In this document: positions 16,339-25,287 of the stretch, one piece after another
How positions within the stretch are numbered: the first letter of the stretch is position 1
Layout of the letters: each line of letters begins with the position of its first letter
From: Cryobacterium sp. PH29-G1
GTDB taxonomy: Bacteria; Actinomycetota; Actinomycetes; Actinomycetales; Microbacteriaceae
Reading direction: 5' to 3'
Assembly: GCF_030063365.1 (NCBI RefSeq)
Contig: NZ_JASISY010000001.1
Span: 62,001 to 126,000 of the forward strand
Length of the DNA stretch: 64,000 nucleotides
Made by a program: the position numbers and the translations under genes
Notes under the pieces: generated by a model
What the model saw: only the letters and a program-made list of their open reading frames with translations
Databases searched by the model: none
Told to the model about the DNA's origin: nothing

Positions 16339-17061
16339 ATGGACCGCAACAAGCTTTGGCTCATCGGCTCGGTGCTGGTGACAAGCGTTATTCTCGTTCT
16401 CGGCTGGGTGCTGGGAATCCAACCGCAGCTGGACAGCATGACCGCAGCCAACGCGAGCCGCACCGCCGTGCAGGCGACGAATGCGCAGCACGTTGCTCTG
16501 CTGGCCCAGCTCAAGCACGACTTCAAGAACCTTGACAAGCTCTCCGCGACGGCGGAGACGCTCGGGGAGTCCGTGCCAACCGGCTCGGCCATGCCGGCGC
16601 TGGTCGATGAACTTGACGCGCATGCCGAGCAGGCTGGCCTCACTCTCCTGGGAATGACGGTGACCGAGGCGAGGGCCTACGTGCCGGTCGTTCCGGTCGC
16701 GGCTGCGCCCGCCGCTGCTAATGACGCTGCGGCTGCTGCTCCCGCAGCGGATGCCGGACTGGCCGCCACCGGCACGGTTCCCGCTGATGGTGTCGCCACC
16801 GGTGTCACCACCGCCACCGCCACCGCCACCGCGACCGAGATCACCGCGAGCAACTTCGCCGCCTTCCCCCTCGACGTCAAAGTCAAAGGCACCTACGCGC
16901 AGGTGCTGGATTTCGTCGCCCGTCTGCAGACCGGAAGCCGGTTGTTTCTCGTCGTCGGGTTGGACACCCTCGACGTGGACGCGGAGCCGGGCCTGGTGAA
17001 CGCAACCATCTCGGGGCTGGTTTACTCCCTCGTGGCGCCGGCACCGGCATCCGCTGGATAA
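16339..17061 (+). CDS. pilO: T4P assembly protein PilO-like (module 2)
   Basis: 240 residues. One N-terminal membrane segment (LIGSVLVTSVILVLGWVLGI), a helical stretch, an Ala/Pro/Thr-rich low-complexity linker (about residues 115-170) that includes a hexamer repeat (ACCGCC, around 16808-16833), and a C-terminal ferredoxin-like domain beginning near FAAFPLDVKVKG. Final gene of module 2. The linker is of a different sequence from that in the module 1 PilO but lies at the same place. Confidence 0.8.
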   Translation: MDRNKLWLIGSVLVTSVILVLGWVLGIQPQLDSMTAANASRTAVQATNAQHVALLAQLKHDFKNLDKLSATAETLGESVPTGSAMPALVDELDAHAEQAGLTLLGMTVTEARAYVPVVPVAAAPAAANDAAAAAPAADAGLAATGTVPADGVATGVTTATATATATEITASNFAAFPLDVKVKGTYAQVLDFVARLQTGSRLFLVVGLDTLDVDAEPGLVNATISGLVYSLVAPAPASAG

Positions 17062-17067
17062 TGGCGC

Positions 17068-17100
17068 GGCGCGCCGAATCGCCAAGGCATTCGGTGCGCC
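17068..17100 (+). terminator. Hairpin ending T4P module 2
   Basis: Arms 17068-17079 and 17089-17100 form a 12-bp stem with one G-U pair and a 9-nt loop, starting 7 bases after the pilO stop. There is no T tract. A TACAAT hexamer right after it (17105-17110) may be the -10 of the next gene. Confidence 0.5.
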
Positions 17101-17148
17101 CTTGGTACAATAGAGGCCAGTGACGGCGAAGGCCACGAGGAGTTCAAC

Positions 17149-18162
17149 ATGAGCGACAACACGCCAATCGACGGCAACGAGAATTCTGAAACGGATGCCG
17201 CGGCAGCGCGCGATCTGGGCCGCACCGACCCGACGGCGACTGACCCGACCGTGACTGACCCGACCGGTGCCCCGGAACGCGCTGAGCCCACGGCCGGCCA
17301 CGAACCCCTCGTCATTGACTATGACGCCATCAACGCCAACTTGAATACTGCTGAACATGCCGACGCTGACGCGCCGAGGCTCGCCGATGACTATGCCGAT
17401 TCCGCTGCGTCCACCACACCGGTCCGGGCCAGCAGTACTCCCGTCGAACCCGAGGTCGCCCCGGTGGTTGCACCCGCTGTGGTTGCACCCGTTGCGGTTT
17501 CATCCATCGACGGCGCTGCCGCCGTCCCGCCGCCCGCGGCCCACGCCCCCGTCGGCACCGCGCCGAATTACTCGCCGCCGGCCCAGTCGCCCATCTACGT
17601 GCAGGCGCCCACGAAACCGAAGGATCGCAGCAACCGGGGCGGTGGCATTCTCATCGCTTTGCTGGCCACTGTGGTCTTCGCCGTGCTCTACGCGGTAGCG
17701 GCCTTCATCATCATCGGCTTGACCAGTACGACCGTGGCCGTGACCGTGTCCGGGTTCACCGCCTTCGCCACGCTGCCGGTGTTTTACATTCCCGTCATCT
17801 TCTTCTTCCTCGCCTACAGCGCCCTGATCGCCGTGGTCAATCGGGGCGGCTGGTGGGCTTACGTGCTCTTTGGATTCCTCGTTGCCGTCGTGGTCTATTT
17901 CTCCTACATCGGTGGCGCCGTGCTCGGCCTCGTGATCGACGGCAGGGCCGACGGCTTGGGCGCAGCAGAACTCGGCCGCATCGTGGGCACTCTGTGGCTG
18001 AACCCGGGCGCGATCGCCGCCGGGCTCATCGCCCGAGAGGTACCGATCTGGGCCGGAGCCTGGATCGCCCGCCGCGGTCGCCGCGTCACCGCCAAGAACC
18101 TGGCGGCCCGCACCGAATACGAGCGTCTGCTCGCCGACGGTCCGCACCTGACGCGCCCGTAA
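17149..18162 (+). CDS. Hypothetical multi-pass membrane protein with disordered N terminus
   Basis: 337 residues; ATG preceded by GAGGAG. Residues 1-160 are acidic and rich in Asp, Ala, Pro and Thr with no predicted fold (TDPTATDPTVTDPTG). Residues 165-330 carry about four membrane segments, including GILIALLATVVFAVLYAVAAF and WWAYVLFGFLVAVVVYFSYIGG. The short C-terminal tail is basic. No catalytic or transport motif is recognised. It could be a membrane anchor in actinobacterial envelope biology, but that is a guess. It is probably transcribed from a TACAAT promoter just after the pilus cluster. Confidence 0.7.
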   Translation: MSDNTPIDGNENSETDAAAARDLGRTDPTATDPTVTDPTGAPERAEPTAGHEPLVIDYDAINANLNTAEHADADAPRLADDYADSAASTTPVRASSTPVEPEVAPVVAPAVVAPVAVSSIDGAAAVPPPAAHAPVGTAPNYSPPAQSPIYVQAPTKPKDRSNRGGGILIALLATVVFAVLYAVAAFIIIGLTSTTVAVTVSGFTAFATLPVFYIPVIFFFLAYSALIAVVNRGGWWAYVLFGFLVAVVVYFSYIGGAVLGLVIDGRADGLGAAELGRIVGTLWLNPGAIAAGLIAREVPIWAGAWIARRGRRVTAKNLAARTEYERLLADGPHLTRP

Positions 18163-18179
18163 CCATCCGCTTCACTACC

Positions 18180-18215
18180 GAGGCCCCGATTGCCGCTCGC
18201 GGTGACCGGGGCCTC
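18180..18215 (+). terminator. GC-rich hairpin after the hypothetical membrane protein gene
   Basis: A 9-bp perfect outer stem (18180-18188 with 18207-18215) and a short inner stem; no T tract. It lies 17 bases after the stop and upstream of the next gene's -10. Confidence 0.5.
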
Positions 18216-18244
18216 GTGCTGTGCCGGGGGCCTACGCTGGAGGC

Positions 18245-18736
18245 ATGCGGGAATACCGGCAATACGCGATCACCGTGGCGGCTTTTTCAGTCGCCCTCTA
18301 TGTGGCCTTCATCGTGGCAGCGTTCGGCGTGCTCAGCCTGCTGCTCAATCGCGACGTCATCAACGAAACGGATGCCGGCGCCCTCCTCGGCCCCATCATG
18401 GTCACCACAGCCGTGCTCGCGCTGGTCTGGGTCATTCTCAGTGCGGTGCTGCGCTCACCGGAACGTCTCACGCAGGTTCCACCACTACCCATTTTTATCG
18501 CCGGCGTTGCCGCCTACCTGGGTTACTGCGTATCCGGGGGAGTGGTCTACAGCCTCGGTGCCGGCGAACTCTTTCGCTCGGTCATTTTCATCGGTGGCGA
18601 AATGACCAGCCCGTTCGCGATCGCCGTGGCGGTCAGTGGCTGGCTCATCGCCTTTCTCTATTTCGTGGTGCTCCTGGCCAAACCCTCTGGCTCTGGCACG
18701 CCCGAGTGGCCGTGGGAGAAGAACGACGAGGGCTGA
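18245..18736 (+). CDS. Hypothetical four-helix membrane protein, probably leaderless
   Basis: 163 residues with four hydrophobic segments: about residues 8-33, 48-68, 82-105 and 120-142. There is a C-terminal charged tail (WPWEKNDEG). No known motif is recognised. The start is chosen at ATG 18245 because a -10-like TACGCT (18233-18238) ends exactly 6 bases before it; this is the leaderless arrangement common in Actinobacteria. The nearby GGAGG is only one base from the ATG and so too close to serve as a ribosome-binding site. Confidence 0.65.
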   Translation: MREYRQYAITVAAFSVALYVAFIVAAFGVLSLLLNRDVINETDAGALLGPIMVTTAVLALVWVILSAVLRSPERLTQVPPLPIFIAGVAAYLGYCVSGGVVYSLGAGELFRSVIFIGGEMTSPFAIAVAVSGWLIAFLYFVVLLAKPSGSGTPEWPWEKNDEG

Positions 18737-18743
18737 AACCGGG

Positions 18744-18903
18744 GATGGGGCCAATCTTGGCATCTCGGGCGCGACATGCCACTTTCTGCCCCATGCCCCG
18801 GCGCGACTTGCCACTTTCTGCCCCATGAAAGGCGTCGAAGGGGCATTTCTTGGCATCTCGCGGGGGATTCTGCCGATGATGGGGCCGATCTTGGCATCTC
18901 GCG
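18744..18903. repeat. Cluster of five related palindromic-type repeats in both orientations
   Basis: Forward copies (core CTTGGCATCTCG) at 18744-18767, 18849-18862 and 18878-18901; the first and third differ at one base over 24. Reverse copies at 18769-18795 and 18801-18827 (27 bp, one mismatch; core GCCACTTTCTGCCCCAT). The reverse complement of the latter aligns to the former (ATGGGGC..A....TGGCA..TCGCGC), so all five belong to one family. It fills the intergenic region between two hypothetical genes, like a REP/BIME array. No gene is seen here. Confidence 0.8.
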
Positions 18904-18933
18904 CAGGGCGCCGGACGAGTACCCTTATGCACT

Positions 18934-19812
18934 ATGGATAGGTCCATCGAGTCGCGCGTCAACCATGAGGTTGAGAACTGGCTGCGTTGGATCACGCGCT
19001 GGCGCCCCGCGACGCACCGGGGCCGTGCTCGCCTCTGCCGACAGTGCTTTGGCTCGCCGATCATTGCCGCTGCGGGGCTCGCCGTTGACGTACCCCATGT
19101 CGTGCAGCACGCCCTGTCAATGCGCATGAAGATCGTGATCGACGCCTCGGTTGATGAATACACCGAGCGTAATTTGCCGCTGCTCGCGCACGAGTTGAAT
19201 TTGAGCGAACGCCGCGAGTCCGCTCAGGCGTACCGCCCCGCGGAGGGTCTCGACCCGGAATTTCTGGGTCTCGACCTCGATCCGCAGCCGGCAGCGGATG
19301 CCCCCTATCTCTTCACGTTCGCCGAGCTCACCGACCAGTCGCCGGCCGAGCTCTCGCCGCTACAGGACGCCGGGCCCGAGAGTGGTGCCGAGAATGGTGT
19401 TGCGAGTGCTGCTGAGCGTGCTTCCGAGCAAACCACGCGTGACGGCGCGCGTGACGGCGCGCGTGACGGTGTGCTTGACGGTGTGCCTGACACCGCTCCC
19501 GAGGTCGCTGCCGACACGACGCCTGACACCGCTGCCGACGCGACGCCTGATTCCGCGCAGAACACCCAGCACGCCGGGCCCCCGCACGCCCTCCCGCCGC
19601 TCAGCTCCGCCGAAAAGGCGGCGCTCACCGCGGAACTGCACCTCGCCGACGAGTTCGCGACCCAGGTCGGTCTCCGAGTCTGCGCCCAGCTTGCCCAGCA
19701 ACGGCCTCGTCTGCTTGCCGCGATCGCGGAGTTCGTCGAACCCCAGGTGCAGGCCCTTCTGGCCGACCTCGAGAGCTCCCTCGACTCGCCAATCTGGCCG
19801 CACAACCCGTAG
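18934..19812 (+). CDS. Hypothetical protein with internal Asp-Gly/Ala-Asp repeats
   Basis: 292 residues from ATG 18934; start uncertain, as there is no clear ribosome-binding site and ATG 19124 or 19130 is possible. The N-terminal third is basic with a CRQC pair (residues 35-38). Residues 165-215 are low complexity: DGARDGARDGV then DTAPEVAADTTPDT, encoded by 12-bp and 24-bp DNA repeats. The C-terminal 80 residues form predicted helices (LTAELHLADEFATQVG onwards). Codon use is GC3-rich like its neighbours, supporting coding. No function is recognised. Confidence 0.55.
   Translation: MDRSIESRVNHEVENWLRWITRWRPATHRGRARLCRQCFGSPIIAAAGLAVDVPHVVQHALSMRMKIVIDASVDEYTERNLPLLAHELNLSERRESAQAYRPAEGLDPEFLGLDLDPQPAADAPYLFTFAELTDQSPAELSPLQDAGPESGAENGVASAAERASEQTTRDGARDGARDGVLDGVPDTAPEVAADTTPDTAADATPDSAQNTQHAGPPHALPPLSSAEKAALTAELHLADEFATQVGLRVCAQLAQQRPRLLAAIAEFVEPQVQALLADLESSLDSPIWPHNP
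19441..19555 (+). repeat. Short tandem repeats inside the 18934-19812 gene
   Basis: Four 12-bp units at 19441-19488 (the first two identical, GACGGCGCGCGT) followed by two 24-bp units at 19508-19555 that differ at two or three bases. All periods are multiples of three. Confidence 0.85.
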
Positions 19813-19869
19813 CCATACAACTCCGTAGCCGCGCGACCCCGTAGCCGTACAACTCCGTAGCCGTGCAAC
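19806..19869. repeat. Four 16-bp tandem repeats overlapping a gene end
   Basis: Units begin at 19806, 19822, 19838 and 19854, consensus YCCGTAGCCGTACAAC. The array begins inside the last codons of the preceding gene and supplies its TAG stop (19810-19812). The period is not a multiple of three. Confidence 0.85.
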
Positions 19870-19903
19870 CCACGCTGGCTAGACCTCCGGGCCCACCTTG
19901 TGC

Positions 19904-19935
19904 AACTGGGCCCGCGATAGATCATGGGCCCAGTT
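19904..19935 (+). terminator. Hairpin after the repeat-containing hypothetical gene
   Basis: A perfect 10-bp stem (19904-19913 with 19926-19935) around a 12-nt loop. A run of alternating GGGCCC blocks follows at about 19937-19953 and can form competing stems. Confidence 0.5.
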
Positions 19936-19988
19936 TCCGGGCCCGGGCCCGGGCAGAAAAAGGGGAGGGGCGTGCGCGTGCTGCTCAT

Positions 19989-20018
19989 TTGACCTCGCTG
20001 GTACCGGCAGGCTAGAAT
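19989..20018 (+). promoter_or_regulatory. str operon promoter
   Basis: TTGACC (19989-19994), 18-base spacer, TAGAAT (20013-20018): a near-consensus vegetative promoter. It would start transcription near 20025 and give a leader of about 230 nt before rpsL. The leader contains a 6-bp stem with a GAAA tetraloop (20191-20206). Apart from this, no gene is visible between 19813 and 20257. Confidence 0.75.
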
Positions 20019-20257
20019 TACCGGGTGTGCGCTTTGTCGTGCGCCTGAATTATGCCCTCGCGATCTTCATATCGAGGTAGCAGCAGGTCGAGATTCCACA
20101 CATGCAGGGTTGCTCAACGAGCAGCCCCCACGGCATACCCACCAAAACACTCGCGAGCAATCGTGTGGGTTCAAGCGGGTCCAGATGAACTCGATCGAAA
20201 GATCGAATGCTAACCATCACAAAGCTGTCACCGTGCAGCAATAACAAGGAGTAATTA

Positions 20258-20632
20258 GTGCCCACCATTCAGCAGTTGGTCAGAAAGGGCCGTAGCCCCA
20301 AGGTCACCAAGACCAAGGCTCCCGCCCTGAAGTCCAATCCGCAGCAGCGCGGCGTTTGCACCCGCGTGTACACGACCACCCCGAAGAAGCCGAACTCGGC
20401 TCTCCGCAAGGTCGCCCGCGTCAAGCTTTCCAACGGCACCGAGGTCACCGCCTACATTCCCGGCGAGGGCCACAACCTGCAGGAGCACTCCATGGTGCTC
20501 GTGCGCGGAGGCCGTGTTAAGGACCTCCCCGGTGTGCGTTACAAAATCATTCGCGGCGCACTGGACACCCAGGCCGTCAAGAACCGCAAGCAGGCACGTA
20601 GCCGCTACGGCGCAAAGATGGAGAAGAAGTAA
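20258..20632 (+). CDS. rpsL: 30S ribosomal protein S12
   Basis: 124 residues from GTG, with AAGGAG 8 bases upstream. Contains the conserved [15 protein letters not shown] and [13 protein letters not shown] segments; the lysines that are changed in classic streptomycin-resistant alleles (in PKKPNS and RVKDLP) are wild type. S12 sits at the decoding centre and takes part in proofreading. First gene of the str operon; its TAA shares a base with the rpsG ATG. Confidence 0.98.
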   Translation: MPTIQQLVRKGRSPKVTKTKAPALKSNPQQRGVCTRVYTTTPKKPNSALRKVARVKLSNGTEVTAYIPGEGHNLQEHSMVLVRGGRVKDLPGVRYKIIRGALDTQAVKNRKQARSRYGAKMEKK

Positions 20633-21102
20633 TGCCCCGTAAAGGACCCGCTCCCAAGCGCCCTGTCATTGCCGACCCGGTTTACGGTGCACCCATCGTC
20701 AGCCAGCTCGTCAACAAGATCCTTCTCGATGGCAAAAAGGGCCTCGCTGAGCGCATCGTTTACGATGCCCTCGCCGGTGTCTCCGCCAAGAACGAGCTGG
20801 ATGCTGTCGTCACGCTGAAGAAGGCACTCGACAACGTTCGCCCGACCCTCGAGGTGCGTTCGCGCCGCGTTGGTGGCTCCACGTACCAGGTTCCGGTTGA
20901 GGTCAAGCCGCACCGCGCCAACACCCTGGCCCTGCGCTGGTTGACCAGCTACGCCAAGGCACGTCGCGAGAAGACCATGACTGAGCGCCTCACCAACGAG
21001 ATTCTTGACGCGAGCAACGGCCTCGGTGCCGCTGTGAAGCGTCGTGAAGACACTCACAAGATGGCTGAAGCCAACAAGGCCTTCGCTCACTACCGCTGGT
21101 AG
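20632..21102 (+). CDS. rpsG: 30S ribosomal protein S7
   Basis: 156 residues, standard length. Starts [19 protein letters not shown] and contains [29 protein letters not shown], the conserved rRNA-binding core. S7 nucleates assembly of the 30S head and contacts E-site tRNA. It is coupled to rpsL (1-base overlap); fusA follows after 140 bases that contain copies of a CTCGCTGGTT/CAAGCTCGATCAACG-type intergenic repeat. Confidence 0.98.
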   Translation: MPRKGPAPKRPVIADPVYGAPIVSQLVNKILLDGKKGLAERIVYDALAGVSAKNELDAVVTLKKALDNVRPTLEVRSRRVGGSTYQVPVEVKPHRANTLALRWLTSYAKARREKTMTERLTNEILDASNGLGAAVKRREDTHKMAEANKAFAHYRW

Positions 21103-21242
21103 TCTCCCTCGCTGGTTAAGCTTGAACCTCGCTGGTTGGGCTCGTCGACGCTTCGGTTTCGACCTGTCCAACCGGCGTGACAAGCTCGATCAACGCTGGC
21201 CTCGTTCTGTTTGATCCACCCCTACCCTTCCGGAGGACCCCT

Positions 21243-23357
21243 GTGGCACTTGACGTGCTCACCGACCTGAGTAAGGTCCGCAATATCGGCATCATGGCTC
21301 ACATTGATGCTGGCAAGACCACCACCACTGAGCGCATCCTGTTCTACACGGGTGTCAACCACAAGATCGGCGAGACCCACGACGGCGCCTCGACGATGGA
21401 CTGGATGGCACAGGAGCAGGAACGTGGCATCACGATCACCTCCGCTGCGACGACTTGTTTCTGGGGCGACAACCAGATCAACATCATCGACACCCCCGGA
21501 CACGTGGACTTCACCGTGGAGGTGGAGCGTTCGCTCCGCGTCCTCGACGGTGCTGTTGCCGTGTTCGACGGCAAGGAGGGCGTTGAGCCCCAGTCTGAAA
21601 CCGTGTGGCGTCAGGCCGACAAGTACGACGTGCCCCGCATTTGCTTCGTCAACAAGATGGACAAGCTCGGAGCCGACTTCTACTTCACGGTCGACACCAT
21701 CATCAAGCGCCTCGGCGCCAAGCCGCTGGTTATCCAGCTGCCGATCGGTGCAGAGTCTGAATTCGAGGGTGTTGTCGACCTCGTTCAGATGCGTGCACTG
21801 ACCTGGCGTGGCGACTCCAAGGGTGACGTTGAGATGGGCTCGAAGTACGCCATCGAAGAAATCCCCGCGGACCTCGTCGAGAAGGCTGCTGAGTACCGCA
21901 AGCTCCTGCTCGAGACCGTTGCCGAAACCGACGACGACCTCATGGAGCGTTACTTCGCCGGCGAAGAGCTGACGGTAGCCGAGATCAAGGGCGCCATCCG
22001 CAAGCTCACCATCAACAGTGAGATCTACCCGGTTCTGTGCGGTTCTGCCTTCAAGAACCGTGGCGTTCAGCCGATGCTTGACGCCGTCATCGATTATCTT
22101 CCGACGCCGCTCGACGTGCCTGCCATTGAGGCGCACGACCCGCGCGACGAAGAGAAGATCATCATGCGTCACCCCGACGCCGAGGAGCCGTTCACGGCGC
22201 TCGCGTTCAAGGTTGCAGTGCACCCGTTCTTCGGTCGCCTCACCTACGTACGCGTCTACTCGGGCCGTCTTGACTCCGGAGCCCAGGTCATCAACTCGAC
22301 CAAGGGCAAGAAGGAGCGCATCGGCAAGATCTTCCAGATGCACGCCAACAAGGAGAACCCGGTGGGCTTCGTGACCGCCGGTCACATCTACGCGGTCATC
22401 GGCCTCAAGGACACCACCACGGGCGACACCCTGTGCGACCCGAACAACCAGGTCGTACTCGAGTCCATGACGTTCCCTGACCCGGTTATCGAGGTCGCCA
22501 TCGAGCCCAAGACCAAGCAAGACCAGGAAAAGCTGGGCCTTGCCATTCAGAAGCTCGCCGAAGAAGACCCCACGTTCCGTACCGAGCAGAACCAGGAAAC
22601 TGGCCAGACGGTAATCAAGGGAATGGGTGAACTTCACCTGGACATCCTCGTCGACCGCATGAAGCGTGAATTCAACGTTGAGGCAAACGTCGGCAAGCCC
22701 CAGGTGGCGTACCGCGAGACGATCCGTAAGGCCGTCGAGCGTCACGACTACACGCACAAGAAGCAGACCGGTGGATCCGGCCAGTTCGCGAAGATTCAGA
22801 TCGCGATCGAGCCGATGGAAATCACTGCTGAAAAGTCGTATGAGTTCCTCAACAAGGTCACTGGTGGCCGTATCCCGCGTGAGTACATCCCCTCGGTGGA
22901 TGCTGGAATTCAGGATGCGCTCCGCGTAGGCATCCTGGCCGGCTACCCGATGGTGGGCGTTCGAGCCAGCCTGCTTGACGGTGCTGCGCACGACGTTGAC
23001 TCCTCGGAGATGGCCTTCAAGATTGCCGGATCGATGGGCTTCAAGGAAGCCGTTCGTAAGGCGAACCCCGTTCTGCTTGAGCCGCTGATGGCGGTCGAAG
23101 TTCGTACCCCTGAGGAATACATGGGTGACGTAATCGGAGACCTCAACTCGCGTCGCGGGCAGATCCAGACCATGGAGGATGCGCAGGGCGTGAAGGTAAT
23201 TCGCGCCCACGTACCACTGTCGGAGATGTTCGGATACATCGGTGACCTGCGGTCTAAGACCAGCGGCCGTGCGGTATATTCGATGACCTTCGAGAGCTAT
23301 GCGGAGGTCCCGAAGGCAGTTGCCGACGAGATCATCAACAAGAACAAGGGCGAATAG
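21243..23357 (+). CDS. fusA: Elongation factor G
   Basis: 704 residues from GTG 21243, 6 bases after CCGGAGG; the reading frame extends upstream but without a site. GTP-binding motifs: AHIDAGKT (19-26), DTPGH, NKMD. The remaining domains II-V are intact, ending [17 protein letters not shown]. It catalyses translocation and, with RRF, ribosome recycling. Part of the str operon. Confidence 0.98.
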   Translation: MALDVLTDLSKVRNIGIMAHIDAGKTTTTERILFYTGVNHKIGETHDGASTMDWMAQEQERGITITSAATTCFWGDNQINIIDTPGHVDFTVEVERSLRVLDGAVAVFDGKEGVEPQSETVWRQADKYDVPRICFVNKMDKLGADFYFTVDTIIKRLGAKPLVIQLPIGAESEFEGVVDLVQMRALTWRGDSKGDVEMGSKYAIEEIPADLVEKAAEYRKLLLETVAETDDDLMERYFAGEELTVAEIKGAIRKLTINSEIYPVLCGSAFKNRGVQPMLDAVIDYLPTPLDVPAIEAHDPRDEEKIIMRHPDAEEPFTALAFKVAVHPFFGRLTYVRVYSGRLDSGAQVINSTKGKKERIGKIFQMHANKENPVGFVTAGHIYAVIGLKDTTTGDTLCDPNNQVVLESMTFPDPVIEVAIEPKTKQDQEKLGLAIQKLAEEDPTFRTEQNQETGQTVIKGMGELHLDILVDRMKREFNVEANVGKPQVAYRETIRKAVERHDYTHKKQTGGSGQFAKIQIAIEPMEITAEKSYEFLNKVTGGRIPREYIPSVDAGIQDALRVGILAGYPMVGVRASLLDGAAHDVDSSEMAFKIAGSMGFKEAVRKANPVLLEPLMAVEVRTPEEYMGDVIGDLNSRRGQIQTMEDAQGVKVIRAHVPLSEMFGYIGDLRSKTSGRAVYSMTFESYAEVPKAVADEIINKNKGE

Positions 23358-23364
23358 CGCCTAA

Positions 23365-23417
23365 GGTGGCCTTCGGGCCTAAATCGCTTAGGCCACCCGG
23401 CCCGAGTAACATAAGTA
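23365..23417 (+). promoter_or_regulatory. fusA-tuf intergenic hairpin and possible tuf promoter
   Basis: An 8-bp stem (23365-23372 with 23390-23397) lacks a T tract. A weak promoter, TTAGGC (23388-23393), 18-base spacer, TAAGTA (23412-23417), overlaps its 3' arm. A separate tuf promoter would be usual, but the match is poor. Confidence 0.35.
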
Positions 23418-23491
23418 GACCCATCCAGCGCATACCGGCCGCTCATAACGGCGGCCGTGAATTTGCACGCGAGTCCTGAGGAGGACCCACA

Positions 23492-24685
23492 GTGGCCAAG
23501 GCCAAGTTCGAGCGGACAAAGCCGCACGTAAACATCGGAACAATCGGTCACGTTGACCACGGAAAGACCACGCTGACTGCAGCGATCTCCAAGGTCCTTG
23601 CCGATACGTTCCCGTCCAAGATCAACGTTCAGCGCGACTTCGCGTCGATTGACTCGGCTCCCGAAGAACGCCAGCGCGGCATCACGATCAACATCTCGCA
23701 TGTTGAGTACGAGACCGACAAGCGTCACTATGCGCACGTCGATGCTCCGGGCCACGCTGACTACATCAAGAACATGATCACCGGTGCTGCTCAGATGGAC
23801 GGCGCAATCCTCGTGGTTGCCGCTACTGACGGCCCGATGGCTCAGACCCGTGAGCACGTTCTTCTCGCCAAGCAGGTCGGCGTTCCGACCCTGCTCGTCG
23901 CGCTGAACAAGGCCGACATGGTTGATGACGAAGAGATCATGGAGCTCGTTGAGCTCGAAGTTCGTGAACTTCTCTCCAGCCAGGGTTTCGATGGCGACAA
24001 CGCCCCCGTTATCCAGGTTTCTGCACTCAAGGCGCTTGAGGGCGACGCGAAGTGGACCGGCAACATCCTTGAGCTCATGAAGGCTGTTGACGACTTCATT
24101 CCGGACCCCGTCCGCGACAAGGACAAGCCGTTCTTGATGCCGGTCGAGGACGTCTTCACGATCACCGGCCGTGGCACCGTTGTTACGGGCCGCGCCGAGC
24201 GTGGAACCCTCAAGATCAACTCTGAGGTCGAGATCGTCGGCATCCGCCCGACGCAGAAGACCACGGTTACCGGTATTGAGATGTTCCACAAGCAGCTCGA
24301 CGAGGCTTGGGCCGGCGAGAACTGTGGACTTCTTCTTCGTGGCACCAAGCGCGAAGACGTTGAGCGCGGCCAGGTCGTCGTCAAGCCGGGTTCGGTTACA
24401 CCGCACACCGACTTCGAGGGCACCGCGTACATCCTCAGCAAGAACGAGGGTGGCCGTCACAACCCGTTCTACGCGAACTACCGCCCGCAGTTCTACTTCC
24501 GCACCACGGACGTCACCGGCGTCATCTCGCTGCCTGAGGGCACCGAGATGGTCATGCCTGGCGACACCACCGACATGACCGTCGCGCTGATTCAGCCGAT
24601 CGCCATGGAAGAGGGCCTCGGCTTCGCTATCCGTGAAGGTGGCCGCACCGTCGGCGCCGGCACGGTGACCAAGATCATCAAGTAG
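23492..24685 (+). CDS. tuf: Elongation factor Tu
   Basis: 397 residues; start codon GTG after GAGGAGG. GTPase motifs GHVDHGKT (19-26), [16 protein letters not shown]. Domains II and III are complete, ending [11 protein letters not shown]. Delivers aminoacyl-tRNA to the ribosome. Last gene of the str operon, followed by a textbook terminator. Codon use is strongly biased (many CGT, GTT and AAG codons), as expected for a highly expressed gene. Confidence 0.98.
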   Translation: MAKAKFERTKPHVNIGTIGHVDHGKTTLTAAISKVLADTFPSKINVQRDFASIDSAPEERQRGITINISHVEYETDKRHYAHVDAPGHADYIKNMITGAAQMDGAILVVAATDGPMAQTREHVLLAKQVGVPTLLVALNKADMVDDEEIMELVELEVRELLSSQGFDGDNAPVIQVSALKALEGDAKWTGNILELMKAVDDFIPDPVRDKDKPFLMPVEDVFTITGRGTVVTGRAERGTLKINSEVEIVGIRPTQKTTVTGIEMFHKQLDEAWAGENCGLLLRGTKREDVERGQVVVKPGSVTPHTDFEGTAYILSKNEGGRHNPFYANYRPQFYFRTTDVTGVISLPEGTEMVMPGDTTDMTVALIQPIAMEEGLGFAIREGGRTVGAGTVTKIIK

Positions 24686-24709
24686 TCTTCTTCTACTTCG
24701 ATCTCTGAC

Positions 24710-24744
24710 AAGGGGTCGGGCCTTCGGGCCCGGCCCCTTTTCTG
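24710..24744 (+). terminator. Intrinsic terminator after tuf
   Basis: A 13-bp stem with one G-U pair closed by a TTCG tetraloop (24723-24726), followed by TTTTCT. It begins 25 bases after the tuf stop. Confidence 0.92.
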
Positions 24745-24825
24745 TACCCCGCCGGCTACATTTTGAGCGGATGACAATGCGCGCCGGTCCGGGCAAATTC
24801 AGGAATATCCGGTTAGGGTCTGCCC

Positions 24826-25287
24826 ATGCAGATATCGAAACTGGAAAGACGCATACTGATGGTGATTGCGGTCGCTGTGGTCGGCATCCTCGCCGTCATC
24901 GTCGTGCCGCGTCTGGTCGGGTCCGGCTCCGCCGTCCGTAGCGCGACCACACAGGTGGTACCGAGCGTCCCGCCCTCGGCGACCGTTATGCCCACTCCGA
25001 CACCAGCCGCGACACCCGTTTCCACGGCGCAGACCGAGCAGCAACTTCTCGACAGCACCGTGGACAGCACGGTGACCGCCTATAGCGCGCTGGTGTGCGA
25101 GAATCTCCAGAAGTACGCCACACTGTCAATTTCCGAGATCATCAGCACCGTGCTCGCCGACTACCCCACGACGGGGCTCTCCGAGCAGTCCCGCCAGGTC
25201 ATGGCGCAACGAGTCTTGAGCGAATCTGCTGCCGCGAGCTGTCCAGACCAAAGTGCCAGAGTGGCAGCCGGAATCGCGCCGGGCTAA
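24826..25287 (+). CDS. Hypothetical small membrane-anchored extracytoplasmic protein, probably leaderless
   Basis: 153 residues. An uncleaved-looking N-terminal membrane segment (about residues 10-30, ILMVIAVAVVGILAVIVVP) is followed by a Pro/Thr/Ala-rich linker (residues 45-68) and a small domain with two cysteines (in LVCENLQ and AASCPDQ). No known family is recognised. The -10-like TAGGGT (24814-24819) ends 6 bases before the ATG, suggesting a leaderless mRNA. It lies alone between tuf and the S10 operon leader. Confidence 0.7.
   Translation: MQISKLERRILMVIAVAVVGILAVIVVPRLVGSGSAVRSATTQVVPSVPPSATVMPTPTPAATPVSTAQTEQQLLDSTVDSTVTAYSALVCENLQKYATLSISEIISTVLADYPTTGLSEQSRQVMAQRVLSESAAASCPDQSARVAAGIAPG

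Noticed and set aside
18744..18903. CRISPR array
   Set aside because: Repeats occur in both orientations, with irregular spacers and no cas genes nearby; they fit a palindromic intergenic repeat family.
21103..21242. Upstream extension of fusA to 21177
   Set aside because: EF-G homology begins at GTG 21243 behind CCGGAGG; the extra residues come from intergenic repeat sequence.
23365..23397. Terminator between fusA and tuf
   Set aside because: The stem is only 8 bp with a 17-nt loop and no T tract; listed instead as a possible promoter/hairpin region.
21222..24796. Long open frames on the reverse strand opposite fusA (662 codons) and tuf (499 codons)
   Set aside because: They mirror strongly biased codons of the highly expressed forward genes; their translations show no known motif and are rich in Asp/Val/Arg, as expected of antisense frames in GC-rich DNA.
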